NCBI GenBank assembly: GCA_029934815.1
Contig: JAOZLM010000044.1
Span: 1-11,505, forward strand
Origin: Desulfocapsa sp.
Lineage (GTDB): Bacteria > Desulfobacterota > Desulfobulbia > Desulfobulbales > Desulfocapsaceae
Length of the DNA: 11,505 nt
Direction: 5' to 3'
Position numbers and translations under genes: made by a program. Below the pieces are notes generated by a model that saw only the letters and a program-made list of their open reading frames with translations, was not told the DNA's origin and made no database searches. Shown piece by piece: positions 1 to 6,425 of the stretch. Each line of letters begins with the position of its first letter. Position 1 is the first letter of the stretch.

Positions 1-2
1 AA

Positions 3-95
3 ATGACCACACTAATGTTACTTGGATATGTGGCAGTAATTGTTATATCATATAAAGGGGCTGTATTTGCCCTTGATAAATCCGGTCTGCTGTAG
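3..95 (+). CDS. Possible small single-span membrane protein (or 3' end of a longer gene)
   Basis: An open frame of 30 codons starts with ATG at 3 and ends with TAG at 93-95. The product is hydrophobic from about residue 4 to 24 (core LLGYVAVIVISYKG) and ends in a short polar tail, DKSGLL, as expected of a one-pass membrane peptide. The window begins two bases before the ATG, so I cannot see a ribosome binding site or tell whether the frame continues upstream; it could be the C-terminus of a longer protein. A strong terminator 25 nt after the stop supports this being the real end of a plus-strand transcription unit. I do not recognise the family and assign no function. Confidence 0.4.
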   Translation: MTTLMLLGYVAVIVISYKGAVFALDKSGLL

Positions 96-120
96 AAGAA
101 GCAGGTACTAGATTAAGTGA

Positions 121-143
121 GGGAGGCATTTGCCTCCCTTTTT
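121..143 (+). terminator. Rho-independent terminator
   Basis: GGGAGGC (121-127) and GCCTCCC (132-138) form a perfect 7-bp GC-rich stem around an ATTT loop (the A and the last T could close an eighth pair). A run of five T (139-143) follows directly. It would end the transcript carrying the frame at 3-95. It lies only 26 nt before the ATG of the AAA+ gene, so it may also act within that gene's leader. Confidence 0.85.
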
Positions 144-156
144 GTATTTTATCCAC

Positions 157-160
157 GGAG
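157..160 (+). promoter_or_regulatory. Ribosome binding site, AAA+ gene
   Basis: GGAG lies 9 nt before the ATG at 170, an acceptable spacing. It lies 4 nt before another ATG at 165, which opens a two-codon frame (ATG TTA TGA) ending across the main start. The main start is preferred because it gives the 753-residue frame. Confidence 0.5.
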
Positions 161-169
161 TCAAATGTT

Positions 170-2431
170 ATGAGTGACTATGATCAAAAAATAACCCTTC
201 TGGGATCCAACGTAAAGATTCGGAATCTCCCTATCAAGCAGGTAAGTTTGCTGGAAGAGGGGAATCTGCCGGCTTACGGTTATAATCCCGGTGATCACAT
301 TGAGCTTATGGCAGGAGATGTTTCCGTGGAGTATGGCCGTCTGGAACAGATGTTGACCTGGCTTGCGGCCTATGTTTCAGAATCGGATCTGAGCCCCAGA
401 ATTCATTCACTCACTTACGGTGAACAGAAGGATGTCTTTCAGATTTTCAGAAAATACCGAAGTGTCAGTGTCGACATGGAAGATCACGGCTGGTTTATGG
501 TCAATCAGTACCTGCCTGCCGGAGGACGTGCAAGCACTGCTGAAGATTTTGTGGTGAATGATACTAACAGAGAGGTGTTTAGCAATAATGACGGACTGGT
601 GGTTATTGATGATTCCGGTCACCCGCCTGAACTAACACAGGATGATCTTGATCGGAACCCTGATATGTGGGCCATTGCTATGGGTATCAGTGTTGCACAT
701 TGGGGGGGGTGGGCTAAACAATTAAAAGAACGATTTGTACTTTTCTGCAGGCTTTCAGATCTTGAAACCACCCGCATGGAGATGGACTGTTCTGTTAACT
801 GGGAGACCATAGTTGCCATGTGTCTGCGTGCTTTACGCACTGATGAAGTGGGATTGTGGGATGAAGGTACAGGGAAGTTTCGTTGCCATATCGTTGTTGA
901 AATGTTTCCCCACGGATTGTTGTATATAGGGCCGGATGCAGTTTTTTTCAGACACCGAAAGGGATGCCTGCCCGAAAAAAGTTCGCCACGGCAACGCGGC
1001 TCGGTTCCTTGTTATGATACCTTACTGCCTGCCATGCTGGTTATGGATGCCATGCGCTTTGGTGAGTTCGATTTTAACCGGAATTGTTTTTATGATTTTT
1101 CCAAAAGGGTCTTAAAAAACTGGGGTCAGCTATATGAGCACGGCTACTATTTTAAAGAAACCCTTGAATTCCCCAATCTTGATTTTGCTAAAAGTTTCCC
1201 AGGCGGCTATGCCTGCTCCTTTATGCAATATGGGCCGGATCCATCTTTTTTTGAACTGCCTCCATTGTCATCAGACTTTGAAAAAGTTATTGATCTTGTC
1301 GCTTCCCAAACCTGGTCGGAAGAGAAAAAGAGAGCCCTGCGCAGCTTTTTCTACTTCCATAAAGCAAAAAAGGCAGTTGATACAACATCCCACAGCACAT
1401 CCCATGGGTATATGGATGAGATCGTTTCCGTTCTGCATGATTTGAAAGAAGAAGTAAATCGTAAAAATGGCTTTGGAAATTTACCGATTTTTCAGGTTGG
1501 TCATCTGCGGACCACAGATCCGGCTGAAATTGATCCGGTAATCACTCTGCAAAATGTAATGGATTCGTATGTTTCTAAAGAGAGTGTTCTACGCCCGCTT
1601 TGTCTGGGTGTTTTTGGCCCTCCGGGATCTGGAAAATCATTTGCGGTGAAGGAAGTTGCCCGTGTTATTTCTGATGGCTACGAAGGTGATCCTTTTGATT
1701 TTTTTGAGTTTAACCTGACCCAATTTGCTTCCCCTGATGAGATTAATTCGGCCATTGAACCGGTTCGGGCATCCGTTGCCAGAGGCAAGGTGCCAATTGT
1801 ATTCTGGGATGAGTTTGACTGTCGTTATGACGGCCATGAATTTGGTTATTTACGCTACTTTCTGCCCGCCATGCAGGATGGTGTTACTTATGTGAATGGT
1901 ATCCCGCACTTTATCGGACGTGCCATTTTTGTTTTTGCCGGTGGGGTGAAGGCCAGCTGGGCCGGGATGGAGAAGTTACTCGATCCAACTGATCCCGAGG
2001 CGCTGGCTATGATGAAGACTCTAAAAATTCCGGACTTTATGAGTCGCTTACGGGTAGTACTTGATATCGACGGTATTGAAATACCGGATATCCTGCTTCG
2101 CGATTCAGCCACAGCTGATGATATCGATGAGTTGCGTCGTATTTTATTAAAACGTGCATTTATCATTGCTCACCAGATGGATACGCACTGGAAGAAAGCT
2201 GCACGAAAAACGTCAGGGCTTTTGCTTCGTCTGCTGCTCAGCCGCTATAAATTTGGTGCAAGATCCATTGAGGCTGTTATTGAGGCAAGTCGGGCATCTG
2301 ACAGACTGGTGTATGGATTGCCCGAACTCATTGCACCATCTGCTGCAAGAATTCATGCAGAATGGCGAATTGATCTGGAAAGGCGGATTGATCTCCTCCG
2401 TAAACAGGAAGGTTTACGCGCAGTCTGGTAG
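170..2431 (+). CDS. AAA+ ATPase with N-terminal PfkB/ribokinase-like region
   Basis: The 753-residue protein has no signal peptide or membrane span, so it is probably cytoplasmic. Residues about 475-710 are an AAA+ module: Walker A GPPGSGKS (483-490), Walker B VPIVFWDEFD (541-550), a sensor-1-like strand AIFVFAGG (585-592), a PDFMSRLR segment (621-628) that may supply an arginine finger, and a sensor-2-like GARSIEA (696-702). Residues about 140-300 (VVIDDSG, then a long alpha/beta stretch with LSDLETTRMEM and WETIVAMCLRAL) resemble the degenerate PfkB-like region that I recall preceding AAA+ modules in some bacterial proteins annotated with RyR domains. I see no RyR repeat here. The GAGD anion-hole motif of true PfkB kinases is absent; the matching region reads VPCYD, so sugar-kinase activity is doubtful. 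ATP hydrolysis is well supported; the substrate is unknown. A G8 run at 702-709 lies upstream of the ATPase domain. A role in stress or conflict is inference only. Confidence 0.85.
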   Translation: MSDYDQKITLLGSNVKIRNLPIKQVSLLEEGNLPAYGYNPGDHIELMAGDVSVEYGRLEQMLTWLAAYVSESDLSPRIHSLTYGEQKDVFQIFRKYRSVSVDMEDHGWFMVNQYLPAGGRASTAEDFVVNDTNREVFSNNDGLVVIDDSGHPPELTQDDLDRNPDMWAIAMGISVAHWGGWAKQLKERFVLFCRLSDLETTRMEMDCSVNWETIVAMCLRALRTDEVGLWDEGTGKFRCHIVVEMFPHGLLYIGPDAVFFRHRKGCLPEKSSPRQRGSVPCYDTLLPAMLVMDAMRFGEFDFNRNCFYDFSKRVLKNWGQLYEHGYYFKETLEFPNLDFAKSFPGGYACSFMQYGPDPSFFELPPLSSDFEKVIDLVASQTWSEEKKRALRSFFYFHKAKKAVDTTSHSTSHGYMDEIVSVLHDLKEEVNRKNGFGNLPIFQVGHLRTTDPAEIDPVITLQNVMDSYVSKESVLRPLCLGVFGPPGSGKSFAVKEVARVISDGYEGDPFDFFEFNLTQFASPDEINSAIEPVRASVARGKVPIVFWDEFDCRYDGHEFGYLRYFLPAMQDGVTYVNGIPHFIGRAIFVFAGGVKASWAGMEKLLDPTDPEALAMMKTLKIPDFMSRLRVVLDIDGIEIPDILLRDSATADDIDELRRILLKRAFIIAHQMDTHWKKAARKTSGLLLRLLLSRYKFGARSIEAVIEASRASDRLVYGLPELIAPSAARIHAEWRIDLERRIDLLRKQEGLRAVW

Positions 2432-2467
2432 GGAGTTTTTTTCGTTGCATTGATGGGCTAATCTGGT

Positions 2468-2501
2468 AGGTTCGTTTGGAGGAAAAGCCTTCGAACCTTT
2501 T
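2468..2501 (+). terminator. Weak terminator-like hairpin after the AAA+ gene
   Basis: AGGTTCG (2468-2474) pairs perfectly with CGAACCT (2492-2498). An inner AGG/CCT pairing (2480-2482 with 2488-2490) may add to the stem, and three T follow (2499-2501). The short T-run makes termination partial at best. It separates the AAA+ gene (stop at 2431) from the Hpt gene (start at 2523), so the two may be only loosely co-transcribed. Confidence 0.4.
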
Positions 2502-2522
2502 GAAAAAACAGGATTAATCCAG

Positions 2523-2894
2523 ATGTCTTCTGAAAGACCTGATATGACTGGCCGTCCGGATATCGTAATGGATATCAAACGGCTTACTGAAAATTGTAAC
2601 AATAATACAGAGATCGTCACCGAATTGCTCAGGCATTTGTGTGAGGTCAGTGGCCCCAAATGGGTTCAGGCTCTTGAAGAAGGGATTCAGAATGCAGATA
2701 GTAAAGGGCTTCAGGAAACTTGCCATGGCATGAAGGGTGCCTGTGTTACCGTTTTTGCCTGGCGTCTTTCCAATCTGGCTTTTGAATTGGAGTACCTGGC
2801 CCGTGATGGCGATATTGCCACCCTTGCCAGTCGTATGGGCGAGATGAAGCAGGCTTTTGCAGAAATGGAAGGCTGGGTGGCAACTAACCTGTGA
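2523..2894 (+). CDS. Stand-alone Hpt (histidine phosphotransfer) domain protein
   Basis: The 123-residue soluble protein is almost entirely one Hpt domain. The phosphoacceptor motif is CHGMKGAC (67-74) with His68. It sits in the usual pattern of an upstream helix pair (ELLRHL, WVQALEEGIQNAD), the H-x-[LM]-K-G core, and a downstream helix LSNLAFELEYLARDGD (82-97). Such proteins shuttle phosphoryl groups between the receiver of a hybrid kinase and a downstream response regulator. An AGGA at 2510-2513 lies 9 nt before the ATG; M16 is a possible alternative start that would still keep the domain whole. No response-regulator output gene is adjacent. The hybrid kinase at 4131-6410 ends in a receiver without its own Hpt domain and is the nearest candidate partner. 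The stop codon abuts that of the convergent lipoprotein gene. Confidence 0.8.
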   Translation: MSSERPDMTGRPDIVMDIKRLTENCNNNTEIVTELLRHLCEVSGPKWVQALEEGIQNADSKGLQETCHGMKGACVTVFAWRLSNLAFELEYLARDGDIATLASRMGEMKQAFAEMEGWVATNL

Positions 2895-3392
2895 TTATTT
2901 CCCGTCGCAACGTAAAAAAACAGCCTGTACCATCATAGTATGGGGGAATATTGTTTCTTTGCTGTCCGATGTGTTGGCACCAAATCCAATCAGTTCCCCG
3001 CCATCGTTCCATTCATTAAAACCAAATTTCCAGCCCAGCCAGGTTCTGTCAAAATTATAGCTGTATTCAGGGCCGTAGTAGTCAAATCTGTTTGTATCAA
3101 GCTCTGCACCCTCATCTTCCCGGGCAAGCCCCACAAGAACAAGATTCGCTCCTTTCTCCATGGCTTCCGTCCGCATTGCATCCCCAAGATCCTGTCCCAC
3201 TGCATTTGCTTTTGTATTCATCAGCAGATGGGCAAAAGCAAAACAGTCTTTCGGAATAGTATACTCCTGGAAAGTTATTTGGGTATTGCTGGTTTTCGGG
3301 TGTTTAATTCCTTCGTAAACAACATCAGAAGAGCCACAGGCAGAAAGAGAAATAAGTACGAGGAGAATGAGAGGAAACGTGATGTTTTTCAT
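2895..3392 (-). CDS. Lipoprotein of unknown function
   Basis: The 165-residue product starts with a type II signal sequence: MKN, a hydrophobic core of about 13 residues, and a lipobox LSAC with the lipidated cysteine at position 19. The +2 residue is Gly rather than Asp, so by the Lol rule it would go to the outer membrane. The mature part is small and soluble. A GANLVLVG segment (81-88) resembles the alpha/beta core of small periplasmic domains, and an aromatic stretch follows (DYYGPEYSYNFDRTWLGW, about 104-121). Cys50 and Cys162 could form a disulfide. I recognise no named domain. No clear Shine-Dalgarno precedes the ATG. The upstream DNA holds two 12-bp direct repeats (3432-3458). Its stop codon is immediately next to that of the Hpt gene, with no terminator between the convergent pair. 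Confidence 0.8.
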   Translation of the reverse strand: MKNITFPLILLVLISLSACGSSDVVYEGIKHPKTSNTQITFQEYTIPKDCFAFAHLLMNTKANAVGQDLGDAMRTEAMEKGANLVLVGLAREDEGAELDTNRFDYYGPEYSYNFDRTWLGWKFGFNEWNDGGELIGFGANTSDSKETIFPHTMMVQAVFLRCDGK

Positions 3393-3431
3393 AGGCTTGA
3401 CGTTGAAAGTGGAGGATTAACGTTGATTGCA

Positions 3432-3458
3432 GCAAGTTGCTTTTATGCAAGTTGCTTT
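3432..3458. repeat. Two 12-bp direct repeats with GCAA/TTGC symmetry
   Basis: GCAAGTTGCTTT occurs at 3432-3443 and again at 3447-3458, a period of 15 bp. The first nine bases of each copy (GCAAGTTGC) form an odd palindrome. Further TTGC half-sites lie at 3427, 3476 and 3484. The cluster starts 40 bp upstream of the lipoprotein start codon, where a regulator could bind, but no such regulator is encoded here. Confidence 0.5.
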
Positions 3459-3593
3459 GAAAAGTAGGGCATTTGTTGCCATTTTGCTACACTTTTTCTT
3501 CAGGATATCGTTTTTTATGCCCAATATTATGGCTAATTTTTGTACAGAAAAATTTTCAATTCCTCCTTGAATTTCAATGTACGCATGTGATAG

Positions 3594-3669
3594 CCTGCAA
3601 GAGGCAGGTGTGAATAACTTTGTTAGGTAGAAGGAGTCGTTTCAGACTCTCTAAGAGTCTCGAACCTCC
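3594..3669 (+). promoter_or_regulatory. Structured leader with two hairpins before the kinase operon
   Basis: Hairpin 1 is CCTGC (3594-3598), loop AAGAG, GCAGG (3604-3608). Hairpin 2 is AGACTCT (3644-3650), loop CTA, AGAGTCT (3654-3660). Its base may be extended by GGAG (3633-3636) pairing with CTCC (3666-3669). Neither is followed by a T-run, so they are not terminators. An AAGGAG at 3631-3636 has no start codon at a usable distance. The match to a known riboswitch class is not evident. Confidence 0.35.
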
Positions 3670-3684
3670 AGCTTATGAAAAGTA

Positions 3685-4134
3685 ATGGATTTGATGAAGA
3701 ATAAAATAGTATCTATTTTCTCCGCTGTAGCGGTGCTGCTCTCTTTTGTTGCTGACCCTGCTTGGGCAGTGCAATCCCATGGTGGTTCTGAAGGGCTGGT
3801 AGCGCATCAGATAGGACACCTGCTTTTTGCTGGCGGTATGGCTTTTTTGATTTTTCGACTGTACCGCATTAAATTTAGCAATTATGACTGCGTTGAATTT
3901 AAAATATTTTTATGGCTTTCCATTGCATGGAATCTGCTGACCTTTTCAGGGCATGCACAGAGTGAGTCGATAGATAAATCAAAATTTATCTACCAGGATG
4001 GTGAGCTTGTTGCCTTCTCCATCGAGACTTTTGCAGACGCCTGGTTTTATCTGAGCCGCCTTGATCATTTGTTGCTGGTCCCCTCCTTTATTTTTCTATT
4101 GCTTGCTTTGCGTAAATGGGGGCAGCAGAAATGA
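3685..4134 (+). CDS. Small histidine-bearing membrane protein paired with the sensor kinase
   Basis: The 149-residue protein starts with a Sec-type signal or N-terminal anchor (to about residue 28, possible cleavage after AWA). Three hydrophobic segments follow, at about 39-59, 73-88 and 124-142. Histidines sit at or near the membrane segments: H41 and H45 in AHQIGH, H90 in FSGH and H128 in RLDHLL, with H32 in the loop before. That pattern could suit heme or metal binding, but this is inference. The charged C-terminus is RKWGQQK. Its last codons overlap the start of the kinase gene as ATGA, so the two are probably translationally coupled and act together. An alternative ATG at 3694 would give MKNKIVS, a more typical signal-peptide start; neither has a good Shine-Dalgarno. 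I do not recognise a named family. Confidence 0.75.
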   Translation: MDLMKNKIVSIFSAVAVLLSFVADPAWAVQSHGGSEGLVAHQIGHLLFAGGMAFLIFRLYRIKFSNYDCVEFKIFLWLSIAWNLLTFSGHAQSESIDKSKFIYQDGELVAFSIETFADAWFYLSRLDHLLLVPSFIFLLLALRKWGQQK

Positions 4135-6410
4135 CTGTTTCCTGGTCCCATGTCATCCTTGTCGATATCTTCGGATCCGCCTGGGTTCTGATTCTGGCTT
4201 TGTGCTGTGTTGTTGTAGCCAGAAAAAGAACAAGGGAAAAACCGGATGATACGTTTCGGCACTATGTGTTCCTATTAACCATTGCCATTGTTTTTTTTGC
4301 AATTTCCCGTTCATTTGGGCATCTGGCAAAACAGATTCTCCTGATGAACGATATGGAGAATGTCTGGCATGCGATGTCTCCCTATTGCGGTGCAAGTAAC
4401 ACTGTTACCTTTATCGTTATCTTTGCCTTTGGTCTCTATTTCCAACGTTTTCAAAGAGTGCATTTGCAGATCGAAGATTATCAGAACAGCCTTGAGGAAA
4501 TGGTGTCTCTTCGCACTGAAGAGCTGAAGAAAACAAATAGTACCCTTGAGAATGTTCTGAATGCCTCAAATCCACTCTGTATTACAGATATTGACCATAA
4601 AATTATCATGGCAAACCATGGCTACTGGGATATCTGGTCAGGAGCTGATGATAGTAACATCAGGTGTTACGACTCACGTCCCTGTGATGTGTGTAAGACT
4701 GATAAATGTCCATTGCAGAGGGTTATTGCTGGCGCTGAGGAGGTCATTCAGGAAGTAGAGAAAACTGCAAACGGAGCAGTTAAGGTTTTTATTGTTACCG
4801 CCAGACCTTTTTGGGACGCCTCCGGTAAATTACTCGGAGTTGTTGAAAGTTTTCAGGATATTTCCAGGCGAAAGGTGGCTGAGCGGGCACTGGATGCGGA
4901 AAAAGAACAACTCGCAGTAACACTGCGTAGTATTGGTGATGGTGTTATCACCACTGATCTCGAGGGTAAAATAGTTCTGATCAATCGTGTAACCGAGCAG
5001 TTAACAGGCTGGAGCATGCAGGAAGCTGTAGGGCAGTCGATTGAACGTGTTTTCAGGATCGTTGATGAGCAAACCGGAGAATGGTGTAAAAATCCTATAA
5101 CGGAAGTTCTGGCCACAGGATTGAGTGTCGAACTTGAGAGCAGTACTGCATTGATCTCGAAAGACAATAGCCGTTACAGTATTGAAGACAGTGGTGCTCC
5201 GATTTTTAATCTGGAGGGAACGATCCTTGGTGCTGTTCTGGTTTTTCGCGATGTGACAGAAAAAAGAAGAGCCAAAGAAGAGTTATTCAAGGTGGAGAAG
5301 CTGGAATCTGTTGGATTATTAGCTGGTGGTATCGCCCACGATTTTAACAACATTCTTGCAGCTGTCCTTGGGAATATTGAGATGGCAGGTATGTTAGTTG
5401 GTCCCGATTCCGAGGCGTCTCCCCTACTCGATATGGCAAAAAAAGCATCTCTCAGGGCCAAAGATCTCACCCAGCAGTTACTTACCTTTTCCAAAGGTGG
5501 CAATCCCGTCAAAAAAACAACGTCCATTGGCAAAACTATTCGGGACGCAACAGATTTTATCCTGCATGGAAGCGCTTTGTCCTGTGATTTTGTGTTGCCC
5601 GATTCGTTGTGGCTGGTTGATATTGATCCCGGACAGATCGCTCAGGTTATTCAGAATCTGGTGATTAACGCAAAAGCAGTTATGCCTGATGGGGGAAAAC
5701 TAACGATCAGTGGTGAGAATGTTCTGGTAGATAGCCATGAGAAGCCTGGCTGGATGGAGGAGAATAATAAATATATCAGGATTATTGTTGAGGATGAGGG
5801 AAGTGGTATTGCTGAAGAGGCTCTTGATAATATTTTTGATCCTTATTTTACCACCAAAGAAGAGGGGAGTGGACTGGGGCTTGCCGTCACCCATTCTATT
5901 ATCCAGAATCACCATGGCCATATAGAGGTTCAATCCCAGCTGGGAGTGGGGACGACCTTTTGTATCTATCTTCCGGCCTCTGTGAACGATACCGTGGAAC
6001 GACGGCTGCCTGGAATTTTTCTTGGAGAAAGCGAATCTGCAACGGTTATTATCATGGATGATGAAAAACCTGTTCGTGAGATTGCGATGCTCATGCTTGA
6101 GAAGCTCGGGCACGTTGCTCTTGAGGCTAAAAATGGTGAGGAGCTTATAGCAATTTTCAAAGAGCGACAGAACGCAAATCCTATTGATGTCATCTTAATG
6201 GATCTGACTGTACCGGGAGGTATGGGAGGAAAAGAGGCCATGCAGGAAATTCTCGCCCTTGACCCGGATGCCCGGGCTATTGTTTCCAGCGGATATTCAA
6301 ATGATCCTGTAATGGCTGATTATACAAAATATGGTTTTAAAGCAGCGGTGACAAAACCGTTCCTGCTTGAGGATTTGCAACATGCCATTATGGATGTGAT
6401 ATCCGGTTAG
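4131..6410 (+). CDS. Membrane-bound hybrid sensor histidine kinase (PAS-PAS-HisKA-HATPase-REC)
   Basis: With the start at 4131 (ATGA overlap with the preceding stop) the protein has 759 residues; an in-frame ATG at 4116 would add five. Three membrane segments lie at about 7-30, 45-59 and 90-104, then a coiled coil to about 142. PAS1 (about 140-245) carries C-x5-C-x2-C-x4-C (Cys179, 185, 188, 193). PAS2 spans about 257-378. HisKA has GGIAHDFNNIL with phosphoacceptor His403. The ATPase domain shows the N box NLVINAK (Asn513), G1 DEGSG, F box FDPYFTTK and G2 GSGLGL. The receiver (about 637-755) has Asp643/Asp644, phosphoacceptor Asp691 and Lys742 in TKPF. All catalytic residues are present, so it should autophosphorylate and pass phosphate to its own receiver. 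There is no C-terminal Hpt or output domain, so onward signalling needs another protein. The signal is unknown. Confidence 0.92.
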   Translation: MTVSWSHVILVDIFGSAWVLILALCCVVVARKRTREKPDDTFRHYVFLLTIAIVFFAISRSFGHLAKQILLMNDMENVWHAMSPYCGASNTVTFIVIFAFGLYFQRFQRVHLQIEDYQNSLEEMVSLRTEELKKTNSTLENVLNASNPLCITDIDHKIIMANHGYWDIWSGADDSNIRCYDSRPCDVCKTDKCPLQRVIAGAEEVIQEVEKTANGAVKVFIVTARPFWDASGKLLGVVESFQDISRRKVAERALDAEKEQLAVTLRSIGDGVITTDLEGKIVLINRVTEQLTGWSMQEAVGQSIERVFRIVDEQTGEWCKNPITEVLATGLSVELESSTALISKDNSRYSIEDSGAPIFNLEGTILGAVLVFRDVTEKRRAKEELFKVEKLESVGLLAGGIAHDFNNILAAVLGNIEMAGMLVGPDSEASPLLDMAKKASLRAKDLTQQLLTFSKGGNPVKKTTSIGKTIRDATDFILHGSALSCDFVLPDSLWLVDIDPGQIAQVIQNLVINAKAVMPDGGKLTISGENVLVDSHEKPGWMEENNKYIRIIVEDEGSGIAEEALDNIFDPYFTTKEEGSGLGLAVTHSIIQNHHGHIEVQSQLGVGTTFCIYLPASVNDTVERRLPGIFLGESESATVIIMDDEKPVREIAMLMLEKLGHVALEAKNGEELIAIFKERQNANPIDVILMDLTVPGGMGGKEAMQEILALDPDARAIVSSGYSNDPVMADYTKYGFKAAVTKPFLLEDLQHAIMDVISG

Positions 6411-6425
6411 TCCGTATTGTTTCCC

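Noticed and set aside
1134..1445. 103-codon plus-strand frame in another phase of the AAA+ gene
   Set aside because: A shadow of the ATPase coding sequence with no domain or ribosome binding site. I also considered a frameshifted gene, but the main frame is continuous.
2424..2470. TCTGGTAGG repeated at 2424-2432 and 2462-2470
   Set aside because: A 9-bp match 38 bp apart is weak; it may reflect a small local duplication at the end of the AAA+ gene but nothing else supports it.
3432..3458. Direct repeats as a CRISPR fragment
   Set aside because: Only two 12-bp copies with a 3-bp gap; far too short for repeats and spacers, and no cas genes are present.
2940..3467. 175-codon plus-strand frame opposite the lipoprotein gene
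   Set aside because: It is antisense to a gene with a clear lipobox and signal sequence; its product has no domain pattern and is rich in basic and cysteine residues, as antisense frames often are.
5700..6113. 137-codon minus-strand frame inside the kinase gene
   Set aside because: It lies opposite the catalytic ATPase motifs and start of the receiver of the kinase, which fully explain the open frame.
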